This document shows positions 10,490 to 22,945 of a stretch of DNA of 64,000 bases, piece by piece. Below the pieces are notes generated by a model, which was not told where the DNA came from, did no database searches, and saw only the letters and a program-made list of their open reading frames with translations. The position numbers and the translations under genes are program-made. Within the stretch, counting starts at the first letter, position 1. Every line of letters starts with the position of its first letter. The DNA comes from Dasypus novemcinctus (taxonomy: Eukaryota > Chordata > Mammalia > Cingulata > Dasypodidae): positions 156,732,216-156,796,215 of the forward strand of contig NC_080673.1 of assembly GCF_030445035.2 (NCBI RefSeq), written 5' to 3'.

Positions 10490-10720
10490 GCTTATATGTT
10501 CAGTTTTAGATTAGAAATAGGTGCTTTTGAGCCAGGTCTTGTGCCAGTACATGTGCATTATTCTATTTGATTCTCAAAACAGTGAGAGAGGTACTATTAT
10601 TAGCTCGATTTTTACCAACCCGATTTTTAGGAACCTGGGGCACAGGAAAGTCTCATAGCCTCGCCAAACAAGCTCATGGCTGAATCTGCACTATGACATG
10701 TACTTGGAGTCAGAATGGGA
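10490..10720 (-). repeat. MIR-type SINE
   Basis: Diverged but ordered motifs: 'attctcaaaacagtgagaga' region, 'ggtactattattagctcgat', 'gaacctggggcacaggaaag' and 'caagctcatggctgaatctg'. This is the pattern of MIR read in reverse. Confidence 0.5.
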
Positions 10721-10721
10721 T

Positions 10722-10885
10722 GGGAATGGGGAGTTAATGCTTAATTAGTATAGTTTCTCTTTGGGATGATGGAAACATTTTGGTGATGGATGGTGGTGCT
10801 GGTGGTGCAACGTTGTGAAGGTAATTAATTCCACTGAATTGTATATCTGAAGGTGGATAAAATGGGAATTTTTTTTCCAGATAGG
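10722..10885 (+). repeat. L1M 3'-end fragment
   Basis: 'tttctctttgggatgatgga', 'gatggatggtggtgctggtg' and 'taattccactgaattgtata' follow the order of a common ancient L1 3' end. Confidence 0.5.
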
Positions 10886-13060
10886 AACTGTTGGTTTGCT
10901 TTCCAAAGGAAGTGAAGAAAACAAAATAGCATTCAGCTGTTAGTGTCACATGGAAAAATGTACTAACCAGCAAACTTTGTCAAGATCCAAATAAAACTTC
11001 AGTATCTGAGAAACAAGCAAAAGTGAGGAATGTGTTCATAAGGTATGCATCCCCATAGCTTCATCTTCAAAGACAAGATTGGTGATTTTTCCCACCTAGA
11101 TTTTTGGTTCTAATGATGGACATAAGAGTAAAATAAAAAATTTACCATGTGGACTTTTCAAGCACAATGCACATCAAGGAATGTAGAAATGAGTTCCATG
11201 TTCCTTTTATGTTCTTCTAAGAAAGACTGTATTATCATTTCCAGACACTAATTGTGAAGCCATTCTGTCTTTTCACATCCATATTCACTGTTAAAATGAG
11301 CTTGTTTTGTTTGTGCAACACAAAGTGAGTCCTAATGTAAACCATGGACTACACATAATAGTATAATTATAATATTTTGTTTAGTCAATTGTAACAAAAG
11401 TACATAATTATAAATAATAGGGAAAACTGTGACAGGTATATAGGCAGTCTGTACTTTCTGTATGGTTTTTCTCTAAACCTACAGCTGCTCTAATATTTTT
11501 AAGATGTGTGCAAGAAAGATAGCTATGAAAAGTCTCTGTGGAAAAAAAATGTGTTTTTAGGAAGTTATTGGCAGGTAGAGAAAAGATATTTCAGTGACCA
11601 TAGATTTATGAAGTGTTATGAGAAAAGTCCTGGCACAGGATTAGAAGGCTGAAAGGAAATCAAGGAGTGAGATTCCCTTGTTCAGACAGGTTTATCCCCA
11701 AACAAATGAAGTTTATTGTTCTTAGGAATGGGGATTCAACTCTAAGTCAGGCAGCTACATACAAGTACAAATAAAAGAAATCTTTCTGCATACCAATGTG
11801 TGTGGAAGCCAAGCCACTTAAGGAAACTTCTAGCTCTCCGTTAGCCTAGGTCTCACCGGGAGTGAGCTTATAGTGATAACCAGTTGAGTTATTAAAAGCA
11901 ATGTAGGAATTTCTAGGCTAATATTAAGAAACTCTTTTAGCCCAGGGTCACTGTGGAGTGGAAGCAAGATCCTGAAGTGAATTCTTAACCTCCTATTCTA
12001 ACATTAAATGAAACTGGGTGACTACATTTCCCAAAGGTGTGCTGAGTCCTTTACATTTCCTCCCTCTCCAACTCTCATGGAAATGACTATGAAAAATAAA
12101 TCCACAGTAGCATGTACACTTAATAAAAAGTAATTATGTTCTTCTCTATAAATTCCATGAATTCCGCAAACATTTTGAAAAACAGTATAGCTTTACATAC
12201 CTCCAAAACACGAAACTCCAGAACACAGTGCAGCAACACCTACAGAGCTTGAAGGAAGTAGGTTGTGAAAGTTGTGACCAAAAATATTGTTTTTGCTTAG
12301 GCAGGCAAAGGAAAGATATCCGTATATGCAAGGAAACATGTCAGCCAAATATTTATCTTAAGTAAATCCATGGGGGACATGGAGAAGCAGGCAAGTTAAG
12401 GAGAAGGCACTGCCAAACCTTTCCATTTTTGAAATCACAGGAGGAGATGAATAAAAAACACAAGTGGCAGAGGATCCAGTGGAAGCCCATTTGCCTCTGT
12501 TTTTCCCTCCTGTTTGCCTCTGCAGGGTAACATTTGCCTCTGCGTCCCTTCTCATGCTAATGGTATTAAAATCCACCACCCAATTAAATAAGCAGTAATC
12601 AGAGGCAGACCAGGTCACCCAAGTCACTCCTCTGGAAGCAGGGGAGGGATGCGGAGGCAATTTGTGGAGTGGACAAAAGGCAAACCCAGAAAGGGATGGG
12701 CATGGATATGTAGTTGCAGCATGGCATTGAGCCTGCATCTAGACGGGTGATGGGGCCTGCAGAACTGGAGTCCCTCCGGCTGAAGGGGTCTTTGTCAGTA
12801 TTTAGAAGGCAGGTGTTCTTGTCTCCCCTCATCTTTCTGATCCCCTTCACTATTCAGGAGAAAAGCCCAAGATTAGGACCCAGGTCTCCAGATGTGGTGG
12901 TATTGGTGAACCGGCTGGGGTCACCTAGCTTCCTTGACTGTTTCCCCTTCCTCTTGCTGCCACCAAGAAGGGTCCAGCCCACCCAGAGGGAGCGAATACA
13001 TAGAAGGGATAGTCAACTAAATAGTCCTCAGAACATTTGCTAACTATTTTACATTTACAT
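10886..13060. other. Unassigned intergenic DNA
   Basis: AT-rich sequence upstream of SLC10A4. No gene, RNA or recognised repeat is seen. Open frames are short and lack family resemblance. Confidence 0.5.
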
Positions 13061-13670
13061 TTAGAGACTTGTCACACACCATATGCCAAAAACTAATTCC
13101 GGGTAGATTCAAGGGTTAAATATAATAATAACAATAACTACAAGAAAATACTGGAGAAAAAGTATTGGCTGATAATCTGGATGGGGAAAAACTCTCTAAG
13201 CAAAAAGGCAATTAAATAAAAAAGGAAAGCTCAAAAAATTTGACTACATAGAAATTTAAAATTATGTATAGTAAAAAAGTTAGGAAAAAATTAAAAGGAG
13301 ATTACAAAATGAGAAAAATATTTGCAGTATATATAAAACCAAGATCTAATATCTTTAATTTATAAACAGTTTTACGAATTAATGAGAACAAACAACACAA
13401 CAGGAAAATAGGCAAATATGATGGAAAAAATGCCTTCTACAAATGTAAAACGGTTAATTACTATAATCAATCCATAAGGACTTCATAGAGTGAAAGAAAG
13501 AAATAGGAATTGGGGAGCAGGTGTAGCTCAGTGGTTGAGTGCCTGCTTCCCATGTACAAGGTCCTGGGTTTAAGCCAAAAGACATGAAGAATTTACAATA
13601 GACAAAATCTGATGGTTAGTCAGAAAAGAGGTCTACTTCACTAGTAGTTAATCACACAATAAAATACTTT
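13061..13670 (+). repeat. L1M fragment, interrupted by a SINE
   Basis: A-rich sense L1 sequence: 'gtagattcaagggttaaata', 'tgactacatagaaatttaaa', 'aaaatatttgcagtatatat' and 'tctaatatctttaatttata', as in ancient L1 3' portions. Confidence 0.6.
13511..13576 (+). mobile_element. DAS-type SINE head fragment
   Basis: 'ggggagcaggtgtagctcag' through 'ggtcctgggtttaagcc'. Only the tRNA-like head is present. Confidence 0.8.
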
Positions 13671-14204
13671 TTAAAAAATCAGTTCACATTATTCTGGCTT
13701 GGGCCTGGTTCTATATGGGGAGGAGAGCTGCAATGTGAGAATTAAATGTGTTTTACTGCTGAATAACAGATTAATATAATGGGAGGAAGGCATTAATATG
13801 CCTAAAACTTTAGCAGGCAGTGATTTAGCCATGAAGTGAATGTAAAGGGATCAAATAGCAGGCATGGCCATGGCCCTAGAGGGGACAAGAGAGACTGGGA
13901 AGGACCCAGAAAGCCCAAGTGGAGGAGGCGTTCGTAGACACTCGGACTTTGTGCGGAACCCCTGTAGGCGCTCCCGGGTTTGTTATAGTGTAGTGGATCT
14001 CAACTTTTTGCTCCCCGTCACTCCTCCACTGTTCTCCTGGGAGACGTACCTCCTTTTTGGGGAGAATTTTACCTCCAACAGCTGTCACCATGAAGTCCAA
14101 GTGGAAGCAGCTCCCTGCTCGGAGCTGTCAGTGATGGGCTGATGGGCCCCTTATGAGTCTGTCACCTTGGATGTAGGGGTAATCCCAAACAAGGGTTAGG
14201 CTTT
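13671..14204. other. Unassigned intergenic DNA
   Basis: No gene or confident repeat. A hAT-like 'tgtagtggatctcaactttt' occurs near 13,987 but has no partner end. Confidence 0.4.
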
Positions 14205-14630
14205 GTCTTAGATTCTGAGGGCTGCTGTAGCCAAGGACCACACGTTGGTGGCTTCAAGCAACAGAAGTGTACCGTCTCACAGCTCTGGAGGCCAGAAGTC
14301 CAACATCAAGGTGTCAGCAGGGCCACGCTTCCTCCAAAGTGCACTGGGAGGAGTCTGCTCCATGCCTCTCTCCTGGCTCCTGGTGGAGGCTTGCTGGCAA
14401 TCTTGGTCTCTCCCTTCATCTGTCTGTCTCTGTCCCATTGTCCCCTTCTTGTAGGGGCCCCAGTCATATTGGATTAGGGCCCACCCCAATCCACTTTGGC
14501 CTCATCTTAATTAATAACATCTTCAAAGACCCTATTTCCAAAGAAGGTCACATTCCCAGGACCAGGGATTAGGACTTGAGCATGTCCTTTGGTGGTGGTG
14601 GGAGGGGATAATTCAACCCCTAACAGATTT
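14205..14630 (-). mobile_element. MaLR-type LTR (MST/MLT1-like)
   Basis: Antisense LTR order: 'gtcttagattctgagggctg', 'ctcacagctctggaggccag', 'gtcatattggattagggccc', 'tcttcaaagaccctatttcc' and the terminal 'aattcaacccctaacag'. This is the familiar mammalian MaLR pattern. Confidence 0.75.
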
Positions 14631-15175
14631 TAATGTCAGCTTTTGAAGAGAAATTCATGTATAGGCAAAACCACCTTGAAAACCTTTAAGCCACACATAA
14701 CTGTATAATTATCTTTGTTCCTATAGTTTATAATGATATCCACCCTCCCTCACCCCCTCAATATGGGAACAATTCTGGCACAATATTTCTTTAGTTATTC
14801 CTTGAGCTAAAGACCAGATGATGTGGCTGGCTTGCATTTCTGGGACATGTTATATGAAAATGACTCTCTGGGTCTTTGCTTCTGATGCTCAGGCCATGAC
14901 AAGCTCTGAGAGCAGAGAGTGAAGCAGGGAACAGCAGATTACTACTCCCGGCATTGTCCAAGTGTATCGATCGACTCTCTCTTTATTGTCCGCAGTATAC
15001 ACCTGAATTGGATTAAGTAAAGTGTGCATGTGATGTGACTCCAGAAGCCAACATGCTAGCCTCAGCGACTGATGGGCATGTGGGTGGGGAAGAAATGATC
15101 CAACCCAGGCCAGTTAGGACCTTCCTTGTGATTTTTTTTTTAATAGCCATGGAGAAGAGCCCTTTCCTCTCTTAT
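14631..15175. other. Unassigned intergenic DNA
   Basis: No gene or repeat recognised. Confidence 0.4.
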
Positions 15176-15186
15176 TAAGTAGCTAG

Positions 15187-15584
15187 AGGAAAACAGGTGT
15201 GGCTCAATCAGTTGGGCTCCTGTCTCCACATAGGAAGTCCAGGGTTTGATGCCCAGGGCCTCCTGATGAAGGCAAGCTGGCCTGTGTGGCAAGCTGGCCC
15301 CCGTGGAGTGCCGGCCTGCACAGAAATGCCACCCTGCATGGGAGTGCCACAGAAGTGCTGGCTGACACAGAGAGCTGGCACCGCCAGATGATGCAACAAG
15401 AGACACAGAGGAGAGAAAATAAGAAGACGTAGCTGAGGTGGTGCAAGAGAGTAATCGCCTCTCTCCCACTCTGGAAGGTCCCAGGATCGGTTCCTGAAGT
15501 CACCTAATGAGAATACAAGCAGACACGAAAGAACACACAAATGGGCATGGGGGAGAGGGATGGGAGATAGATGGATAGATAGAC

Positions 15585-15624
<40 letters not shown>

Positions 15625-15643
15625 CTTTAAAAATGAAAAAAAA
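15187..15643 (+). mobile_element. DAS-type SINE, long form
   Basis: Head 'aaaacaggtgtggctcaatc' with a diverged B box, a repetitive central body (aagctggcc... tgccac... gccggcc), tail region and terminal tetranucleotide plus A-run. It is flanked by a direct repeat AAGTAGCTAG at 15,177-15,186 and 15,644-15,653. Confidence 0.85.
15565..15624 (+). repeat. (AGAT)n microsatellite
   Basis: About 15 GATA units with one interruption, within the 3' tail of the SINE. Confidence 0.95.
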
Positions 15644-16499
15644 AAGTAGCTAGAAAGTTGAGAGCCATGATTCCATGGTTCCATTTCATGGAATCACCAA
15701 ACTTGGAAGAATAAAACCAAAATGCACATAAGCCATGTAGAGACAGGGCAGGCAGCCCTGAGTTTCTGTTCCTGTCCTCCCGGACAACGTGTCTCACCTT
15801 GGTTATGTGAGCTAATAAATCTTATCCTGTTAGCCAAACTAGTTCAAGTTGCAACTGAAAGAGTCCTTGAATAATAAGACTAGTTTCTCTAAAAGGGGGA
15901 AAAATCAGGAATTAGAGATCCAGTAATTTTACAGCCAGGATTTGGGAGTCAAAGTCTGTTACTTTGTTTCGGTAGATTGCACCCTCACAATGATGTGGTC
16001 ATGAGTGGTATAGGCTAATGTTAAGTTCTTGTACAAAATAAACAGTTGTTAACAGCTTAATATCTATCACTCATGTACAACCAGCTTTCCGTAGGCCTAG
16101 GATGGTCTTAACATAGTGAATACAGATAACACTAATAGGTTGGTAACTGCATAGCTCTGCTTCTTAGCCTTATAACTGCCCTAGCACCCATGTTCACATT
16201 ATTCTCGTATCTCAAAGTTGGCTTGTGCACAGACGCTCCTCCCAAACTTTATGCTACCTTATTTGAGACCATGATTTCTTGTGTCCTTGCGTGACTTTCC
16301 CTAGATCATTCTGTTTGCTCTGATGATGCATAAGATTTCATACAGTCACCTTTGTAAAAGTACCATCTTGGCTGCTTTCAAATCATGTCAATCAGTTGCA
16401 CACTTCCTAGTCCCTACCAAAAAGACATCAGTTGAGTAGGTTTTTTGGTTTGTTTTGGTTTGTTTCTAGGGTTTTTTGTTTTGTTTTTTGTGTGTGTGT

Positions 16500-16863
16500 T
16501 TTTTTGGCATAAAGCAGAAACTTATTGTCCCACAGCTTTGCAGTCTAGAAGTCCATCATCAAGGTATCACAAGGCTATGCTTTGTCCCTGCATCTTACAT
16601 CCTGGTGATGGCTTTCCAGCAGTCCTCTACCACAGGGCAATCTGAGTCCTGTGTCTCCACCTCTGGCTTCTACACACTGCTGCATCTGAATTTCCTCTGC
16701 TTATAAGAGCTCCTGTCAAATGGATTAAGGTCCAACCTAATTCAATTTGGCCTCATCCAAATATGATCTTCAAAGATCCTATTTACAAATGAGTCCACAC
16801 CCGCCGGTCCAAGGTTAGGACTGAACATGTCTTTGTGGGGGACATGATTCCATCTACTATAGC
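16500..16863 (-). mobile_element. MaLR-type LTR fragment
   Basis: 'cataaagcagaaacttattg', 'cagtctagaagtccatcatc', 'aggtccaacctaattcaatt', 'cttcaaagatcctatttaca' and 'gacatgattccatctacta' follow the MaLR antisense order. A GT-rich run precedes it. Confidence 0.65.
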
Positions 16864-18055
16864 TTCCAAGCAAGAGCGAATAGATCCTATAAGGTGTTCT
16901 TATGCCTGGAAAGATAGATTAAGAATTGGAAATGGATCAAAGAATTAGAAGTGGGTGGGGATAATATTTGGAGGTCTGATGTAATCCAAGCCCTCCTTTT
17001 TGTGTTATCTCTACATCTGCAGCAGTGAGCTGCCCCTCAGCTTTCTACACCTTCCCATTGATTTAACAGTGAGGGTTGCTTCACATGGTGAGATTGCTGC
17101 CACTCTCTTCTCTGATAATTTTGTGTTCCTTACTATCCTTGTTTTCACCTATTCTTTAACCTTCCTGTCTGTTGTTTTCTTGACATTCTAACATTTCAAC
17201 TTGTTTTTGATGCATCAAAGACTTTCTTGTGGACTTCAAATAGCTACTTTTGAATGGCAGAAAGGCTTGTATCAGGAGGCATTTGTCATCTGATAAACTG
17301 AAAAGGAAAAAACAATATCAGAAAGCTCTAACAGGATATTAAACTGAAATTTAAAAAAAAATCTAAACATGAAAAATCTCCAATGATAAATTTCAAGGCT
17401 CACTACTTTGAAGATACTGAAAGCATACCTCTTACTGAGTAGTCACACAAAACAATAAGTAGCAGAAGTGAGATAAAAGAAAAATAAGTTTTATTAAAAT
17501 TAGACTCTACTAATTGGTTTAGATTTGGATTATTTTCTCTCACTCCATAGAAAGTAGAAAAAAGCATTAATTTTTTTAGAAATTTGGCAAAGGTCACTTT
17601 GAAATCTTTTCTAAAGTTGGATTTCTTTTGCAATAATTTAAAACTTTGTTCCCATTAAACAATGGGCAAACCATAAAAATAATCTCGCACTGTGATATAT
17701 AAGTAATGACCTGTGTTGGTAGATTAGTTGGTTTCATATTATCCTGATGTTAATAATTTTATATTTCAAACATTTTTTCTTCTCTTCAGTATTTACTTGG
17801 TCTTGTTATTTGATAGATCTGAGAATTATTCGCTGTGGCTTCTGCTTACCAGTCCCTCTGATTACCCTACTCTGGCTAGACTACAGATTGAGGGAATAGT
17901 AGGTAAGGCCACTGCTCCTCCCCACAACTTCTGCAAAATCATGCTAAGAGAGGACTTAATGGGGACTGTGGGATAGGGGGATTAAAAACATTGGTCCAGC
18001 ATTATTATTTTACTCATTTAGGCTCTCTATTAACAGCTGGCCAAATATAAATGAC
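16864..18055. other. Unassigned AT-rich intergenic DNA
   Basis: No gene, RNA or recognised repeat is seen. Confidence 0.4.
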
Positions 18056-18067
18056 TTTTAAAAAAAC

Positions 18068-18175
18068 ACCTTTGTGATGATTTGAAGCTATATAGATCCC
18101 AGAAAAGTGTGTTTTTAAAGTTAATCCATTCCTGTGGGTATGGACCCATGTCAGTAAAAAGATAGAGTTGTGTAT
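18068..18175 (+). repeat. Possible LTR fragment
   Basis: 'tttgtgatgatttgaagcta', 'tagatcccagaaaagtgtg' and 'taatccattcctgtgggta' resemble the 5' part of a MaLR-like LTR. Short and tentative. Confidence 0.35.
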
Positions 18176-18397
18176 CACTACATGAGAAATAAACCTAAAA
18201 ATTAACAAATACTTAGATTAAATAAAATAAAAACTTTACTTCACCTGCACTGATAAGAGTCCATGGCCTAATGGGATGGTGGGAGGAGAGAGGTGAGGAG
18301 GAGCGTTTACATGGAGTGTTGCTTAGAAGGAGAGTCTCCCTCCAATAGAACATTGGGTACTTGCACTTCAGGTGTTCTTTCTCTCTTCTGCCTTTTT

Positions 18398-19835
18398 TCA
18401 ACTCGCACCACAGGATCTGACACACTTTGTCACCTTCACTAAAAACTTATCCAATGAGGACTGATTCTTTCTTCTTTTCAGAATTCCTAGAAAGTGTGAA
18501 ATCATTTGTTCATTCAATAAATTCACATTTCTGCTTGTCAGAGCTTCGTCCTGATGGTACTTCGCCATGAGGTTTTGAACTTCTGCCCATTTTGCACACA
18601 TTTCTTTTATCAAGGAACTGGGGGACATCCTCCCTTATCTCCTCCTCACCTGAAGAAATCTCTTCAGCGACCTCTTGTTGCTGTTCCTTCTGTAGTTCCT
18701 GCAGCTCCTCAGTGCTGATTTCTTCACTATGTTCCTCCACTAACTCCTCAACCTCAGCAGCATCGACCTCCAGGCCCATGGATTGGCCCAAAGATACAAT
18801 ATCCTGCACAACTGTACCCTCTGTTCCTGCAGGCTTGGGGTCAGCCTCAAACCCTTCAAAGTCTCTCTGAGTCAGCTTCCAGACTCAAATTCTGGCCTGG
18901 TAATGCCTTCTCCTATTTAGTAATGTAGGTTCCACTTGGCGTTTTTTTCAAGAAAAACTCTGGTTTCATCACAGTTGAAAGCTTGATGGGGAATAAAACC
19001 CTCAGCCTCTACATAGTCTTGAAATTCACTGACAAATTCATCAGCAGCCTTTTTATTAGGACTCACTGCCTCCCCATGCCTCAGGGCACTATGGATGCCT
19101 GTTCTTTTTAAAAATTATCAAATCAGCCGCGACTGGCCTTAAAAACTTCAACACTTTCATCACTTGGTTCCAGTTTGTTTTTCAAAAGATTGGCATGCAC
19201 CATTTTAGCTTTTTCACATCATGGTTTCCTGTGTGGTGTCATCTTCTGCTTCTCATTTACCCCAATTAATAACTGCTTTTCAACTTCGTTGAGTGTTTGG
19301 GAATGCTGCTTTGTTACTGCTTTAATTCTTTTTGCAACATCGGCCTTTTTTTTAATCACTGCTTTATTCGTAAGGATTGTGGAGACCTTTGTTCTAGGTG
19401 TACTGTATTCCCTAGCAAGATCAATAATGCGAGTACTATTCTAATATTTATCTATTATTTGTTGTTGTTGTTTTTTTGCTCAATGGTGGTATGAAGTAAT
19501 TTTCTTTTCTGCTTAGTGCTATCAGTGCTCATTTTCTTAGGACCTGTGATGAGGAAAAAAAAATGCAAAAATACACAAAATGACCACTGAAACTAAGATA
19601 AGACTGCAATGGGATGTGCACAGTGCAAGAGCTACCACATGACTAACGCGTGACCCTTTGTTTCATCTGGGAAGAGTAGTGAGTCATGAGGAAACCAACA
19701 CCAACAAGTTCTAGTTTGCATGTTGAGTACCAAATAAAGACGAGTACTGAGACAAAATTTTCACATCAAAATGCATTGAGTACCAAATTCAAGTTTCAAA
19801 GTAGTCCAATATCAAGGTATGACTATACATTATTT
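18398..19835 (-). pseudogene. Tigger (pogo-type) DNA transposon with broken transposase
   Basis: The minus strand carries remains of a pogo/Tigger transposase, the family that gave rise to TIGD genes. The N-terminal MSTDSTKQKRK-like start lies near 19,530. A DDE-domain block QAFNCDETRVFLEK with the catalytic Asp lies around 18,985-18,945. The acidic tract EVEELVEEHSEEI is at 18,770-18,720 and the C-terminal ISHFLGILKRR tract at 18,510-18,470. Stops and at least one frameshift (near 18,620) break the frame. An upstream untranslated stretch with a candidate terminal repeat (AGTCATACCTTGATAT on the minus strand near 19,830) marks the 5' end. No matching end is seen beyond 18,398. It cannot encode an active enzyme. 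Confidence 0.85.
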
Positions 19836-19952
19836 CTACATGGGGAACAGTAATTATACACAAAGTGGCAAGTACAAGAAATAAGATGTGGAAAGGTGAG
19901 GCAAATTATTTAGGACATGTACTGCTAATTTTTTTTGACAGTAGAAAGTCAG

Positions 19953-20575
19953 TGTATTAGTCAGCTAAAGGGGTGCTGATGCAAAATACCAGAAATCTGT
20001 TGGCTTTTACAAAGGGTATTTATTTGGGGTAGAAGCTTACAGGTACCAGGCAATAAAGCATAAGTTACTTCCCTCACCAAAGTCTGTTGCCCTCTGTTGG
20101 AGCAAGGTGGCCTCTAATGTCTGCAAGCCTTCAGCGTTCCTCTTCCTCTTCAGGCTCGTAGTCCCAGCTTCTTCCAGTATGAGCTGTAGGCTGAGATAAG
20201 TCTTGTCCCTCTCCCAGAGCTCATCCTTTCTGAGCTCAGCTGCTCTGCTCTCTCCATAAGGCCAACTGTAGACTATCAGGCTAACGGCTCACCTCTCTTC
20301 CTGGGGCCTCTGCCACATCTTCTCTGGGTTGACTTCCCAGGGCTCCTGCTCAAAACTCTACTCTCTGCTCTACTGTGTGGTTTTCTGCCCATCAAGGGGA
20401 CGGGCACTCAATGCCCTACTTACGTGGCCCAATCAAAGCCTTAATCATAATTTAATCAAGTAAAAGAGAATCCTCTGAATCCAATATAATCTAATATGCC
20501 GAGGAGAAAAGACCAGTCCACAAACATAATCCAATATCTATTTTTGGAGTTCATAAAGAATATCAAACTGCTACA
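19953..20575 (-). mobile_element. Solo LTR, ERVL/MaLR-like, with 5-bp target duplication
   Basis: Begins TGTATTAG and ends GCTACA, flanked by GTCAG at 19,948-19,952 and 20,576-20,580. On the minus strand a polyadenylation signal (in 'taccccaaataaatac') lies near the 3' end, which sets its orientation. No internal retroviral sequence is attached. Confidence 0.85.
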
Positions 20576-20939
20576 GTCAGTTAGTTTTTTTGTTTGTTTA
20601 TTTGTTTTTTTGCAGGGAACTGGTATATCCAGATTCAAGATTCAGAAATGTAATTCTAGAAGTCCTGGGTAAATAGATAGGAACAGGAATAAAGAGCAGC
20701 AAGGAAGTCAATCTAGGAAGCTACTATAATGTCTGTGGAAAATAATGGCAGCTTATACTAAAGAACAGGTTATTAGAAATTGAGAGGAAAAGAAAAATTG
20801 GGGGTAAAGGAAAGATGGCTTAAAGCAAAATTAGACTCTAATTTGGAAAACTGGGTGAATGGTAATGAAATTAACCTACATACAGAACATAGACAAAATA
20901 ACAAGTTTGAGATCAGGTTTTAGATGTATTGAGTATAGG

Positions 20940-22900
20940 ATGTTTGGAATGGCCATTTGGAGCCTAATATGCAAATCAACTTAGGTTTTGGAACCTGGGA
21001 GAAAGAACTGGGAAACAGACATAAATCAGGAGACAAGCTAATGGCAGTTGTTGAACCTCCACTTTCTGGCAAAATGGTTGGCTAGATAACCTGAAAATTC
21101 TTCTTTTACAAAAAACTACCCAGATATGCTGAACAAAATATTCCAAACATCCCAAAGGCATGGATAAATGCACATAAAGTATTAAAAACTTAAAGAACCA
21201 AAACCAGAGGTAGGCAGTTTTCTGGTTTCAGTTTCTGAGGGGCTTGGCCTTTAATGGCCATGTAGGGAGGGGAAATGGAGTTGGCACTGATACTTATGTA
21301 AATCTGGAATCCTGAAAAAAATTATCCCTTTAATAAAAGGTTGAGTTTGGGAAGTAGATGTGACTCAAGCATTTGGGTGCCTGCCCACATGGGAGGTTCT
21401 GAGTTCAGCTCCCAGTGCCTCCTAGAGAAGACGAGCAAGACAGCAAGCTGGTGTGATGGGCTAGTGTGATGGGCTGGTGTGGCAAGCTGACACAAGATAA
21501 CACAACAAGGAGACATGAAAGAGGAAGTATGATGAGAGACAACAAAGTAGGGAGCAGAGTTTGCTCAAGCAATTGAGTGCCTCTCTCCTACATGGGAGGT
21601 CCTGTGTTTGGTTTCCGGTGCCTCCTAAAGAGAAGACAAGCAGACATGGAGACGAGCAGAAAAGACATACACAATGAATAGAAACAGAGAACAGACAGTG
21701 AGCACAAAACAATGGGGAGAGGGGGGATTATTAAATAAAATGAAATCTTAAAAAAAGGCTGAACTAGAAAATTAAAATCTACCCTTTGGCTCAGGGAGAT
21801 GACAGCTTTGTCCCATTTTCCATTTCTGTTTTGGCCCAGGTTTCTGGGTCAGGAGAAAAATGCTTCCCCTAAAAAGTTGTTATTATAAGCTGGGTGAAGT
21901 GCTAGCTTGACTTGCAGTGGCTTGCAAAAGCCAAATGTACACGTACACATCACTTCCCAATTCCGCTTTAAGTGACCTCAGCAATTTTGTGAATATTTAT
22001 ACCACAGAAATCAGCAAATGCTTCAAAGCAAAGCCTTTTCTCTAGAGAACCATTTAAACATTTACCAACATACCACTGTACAGGGCTACCTTCATATAGG
22101 CTCAAGGTTAGAATTTATAATACTAGTGTGGCCAGGTGCACCCATGCTGAGAAATCAACACAATATATGATTCCAGGATGGTAAAACTCTAGGGTACCTG
22201 GCAGAAGCAAAGCAAAGCCTCTTTGGAGGGACACTCTAAATTGAGGCCTCACAAGTTCCCATAAACCATTGCACATATATGAGGAGATAACTCATCATGA
22301 GTAGATGACAGGAGGGATACAAACAGCAGGATTCAAATTCCAAGAGCTTCAGCAAATAGAATTTTTGACTAGAGACCAAAATAAATAAATACAAGATTAA
22401 AGACATGAAAGAAAAAGGAAAAAGTAAGTAAAGGAATATGACTCCCAAAAGACTGGGCTGATTTGAAAAAGAATTATCTTTTAAAAGATATAAAAATTCT
22501 AGAAATTAAAAACACAATCATTGAAATTACAATCTTAGTCACAAGTTAAACATCAGATTACATATGGCTAAAGAGAGAATTTGTGAACTGAGAAATAGAT
22601 TTGAGGAATTACCCACAGGGCAGCACCATGAGATGAGGAGTTTAAAATTATGATAAATTATGAGACATGCAGGATAGAATGCAAAAACATCTAATAGGCA
22701 TTCCATATATAGAATGTGGGAGAAACAATATTTTAAAATGTAATAGTTAAGAACTATCCAGACTTGAAGAAAGACATGAATCAAGATTCAGGAAGCAATA
22801 AATTCTGGGAAAGATGAATAGAAATAAATCCACACCTAGATACATCATAGTGAAAATGAGAAAAAATGTAGAGTATCTTAATCTTACTAATCACATAATT
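20940..22900 (+). repeat. HAL1/L1M ORF1-region fragment, interrupted by SINEs
   Basis: 'aaaattctagaaattaaaaa', 'agagagaatttgtgaactga', 'catgcaggatagaatgcaaa' and 'gaaataaatccacacctaga' are in the order of a HAL1 element read in sense. The frame is fully degraded. Confidence 0.6.
21343..21755 (+). mobile_element. Two DAS-type SINEs in tandem
   Basis: The first head is at 21,347 ('ggaagtagatgtgactcaag'), the second at 21,550 ('gggagcagagtttgctcaag'). The second ends in an A-rich tail 'ttattaaataaaatgaaatc' and poly-A. They lie within the HAL1 fragment. Confidence 0.8.
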
Positions 22901-22945
22901 TTGGGCTTTACTTTTCTCATTTCTGAGATAAATATATAACGTCAT

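Noticed and set aside
13980-14010. hAT-like terminal motif 'gtagtggatctcaac'
   Set aside because: No partner inverted end or target duplication could be found.
15565-15624. CRISPR-like regular repetition
   Set aside because: Simple GATA microsatellite without spacers; the window is mammalian.
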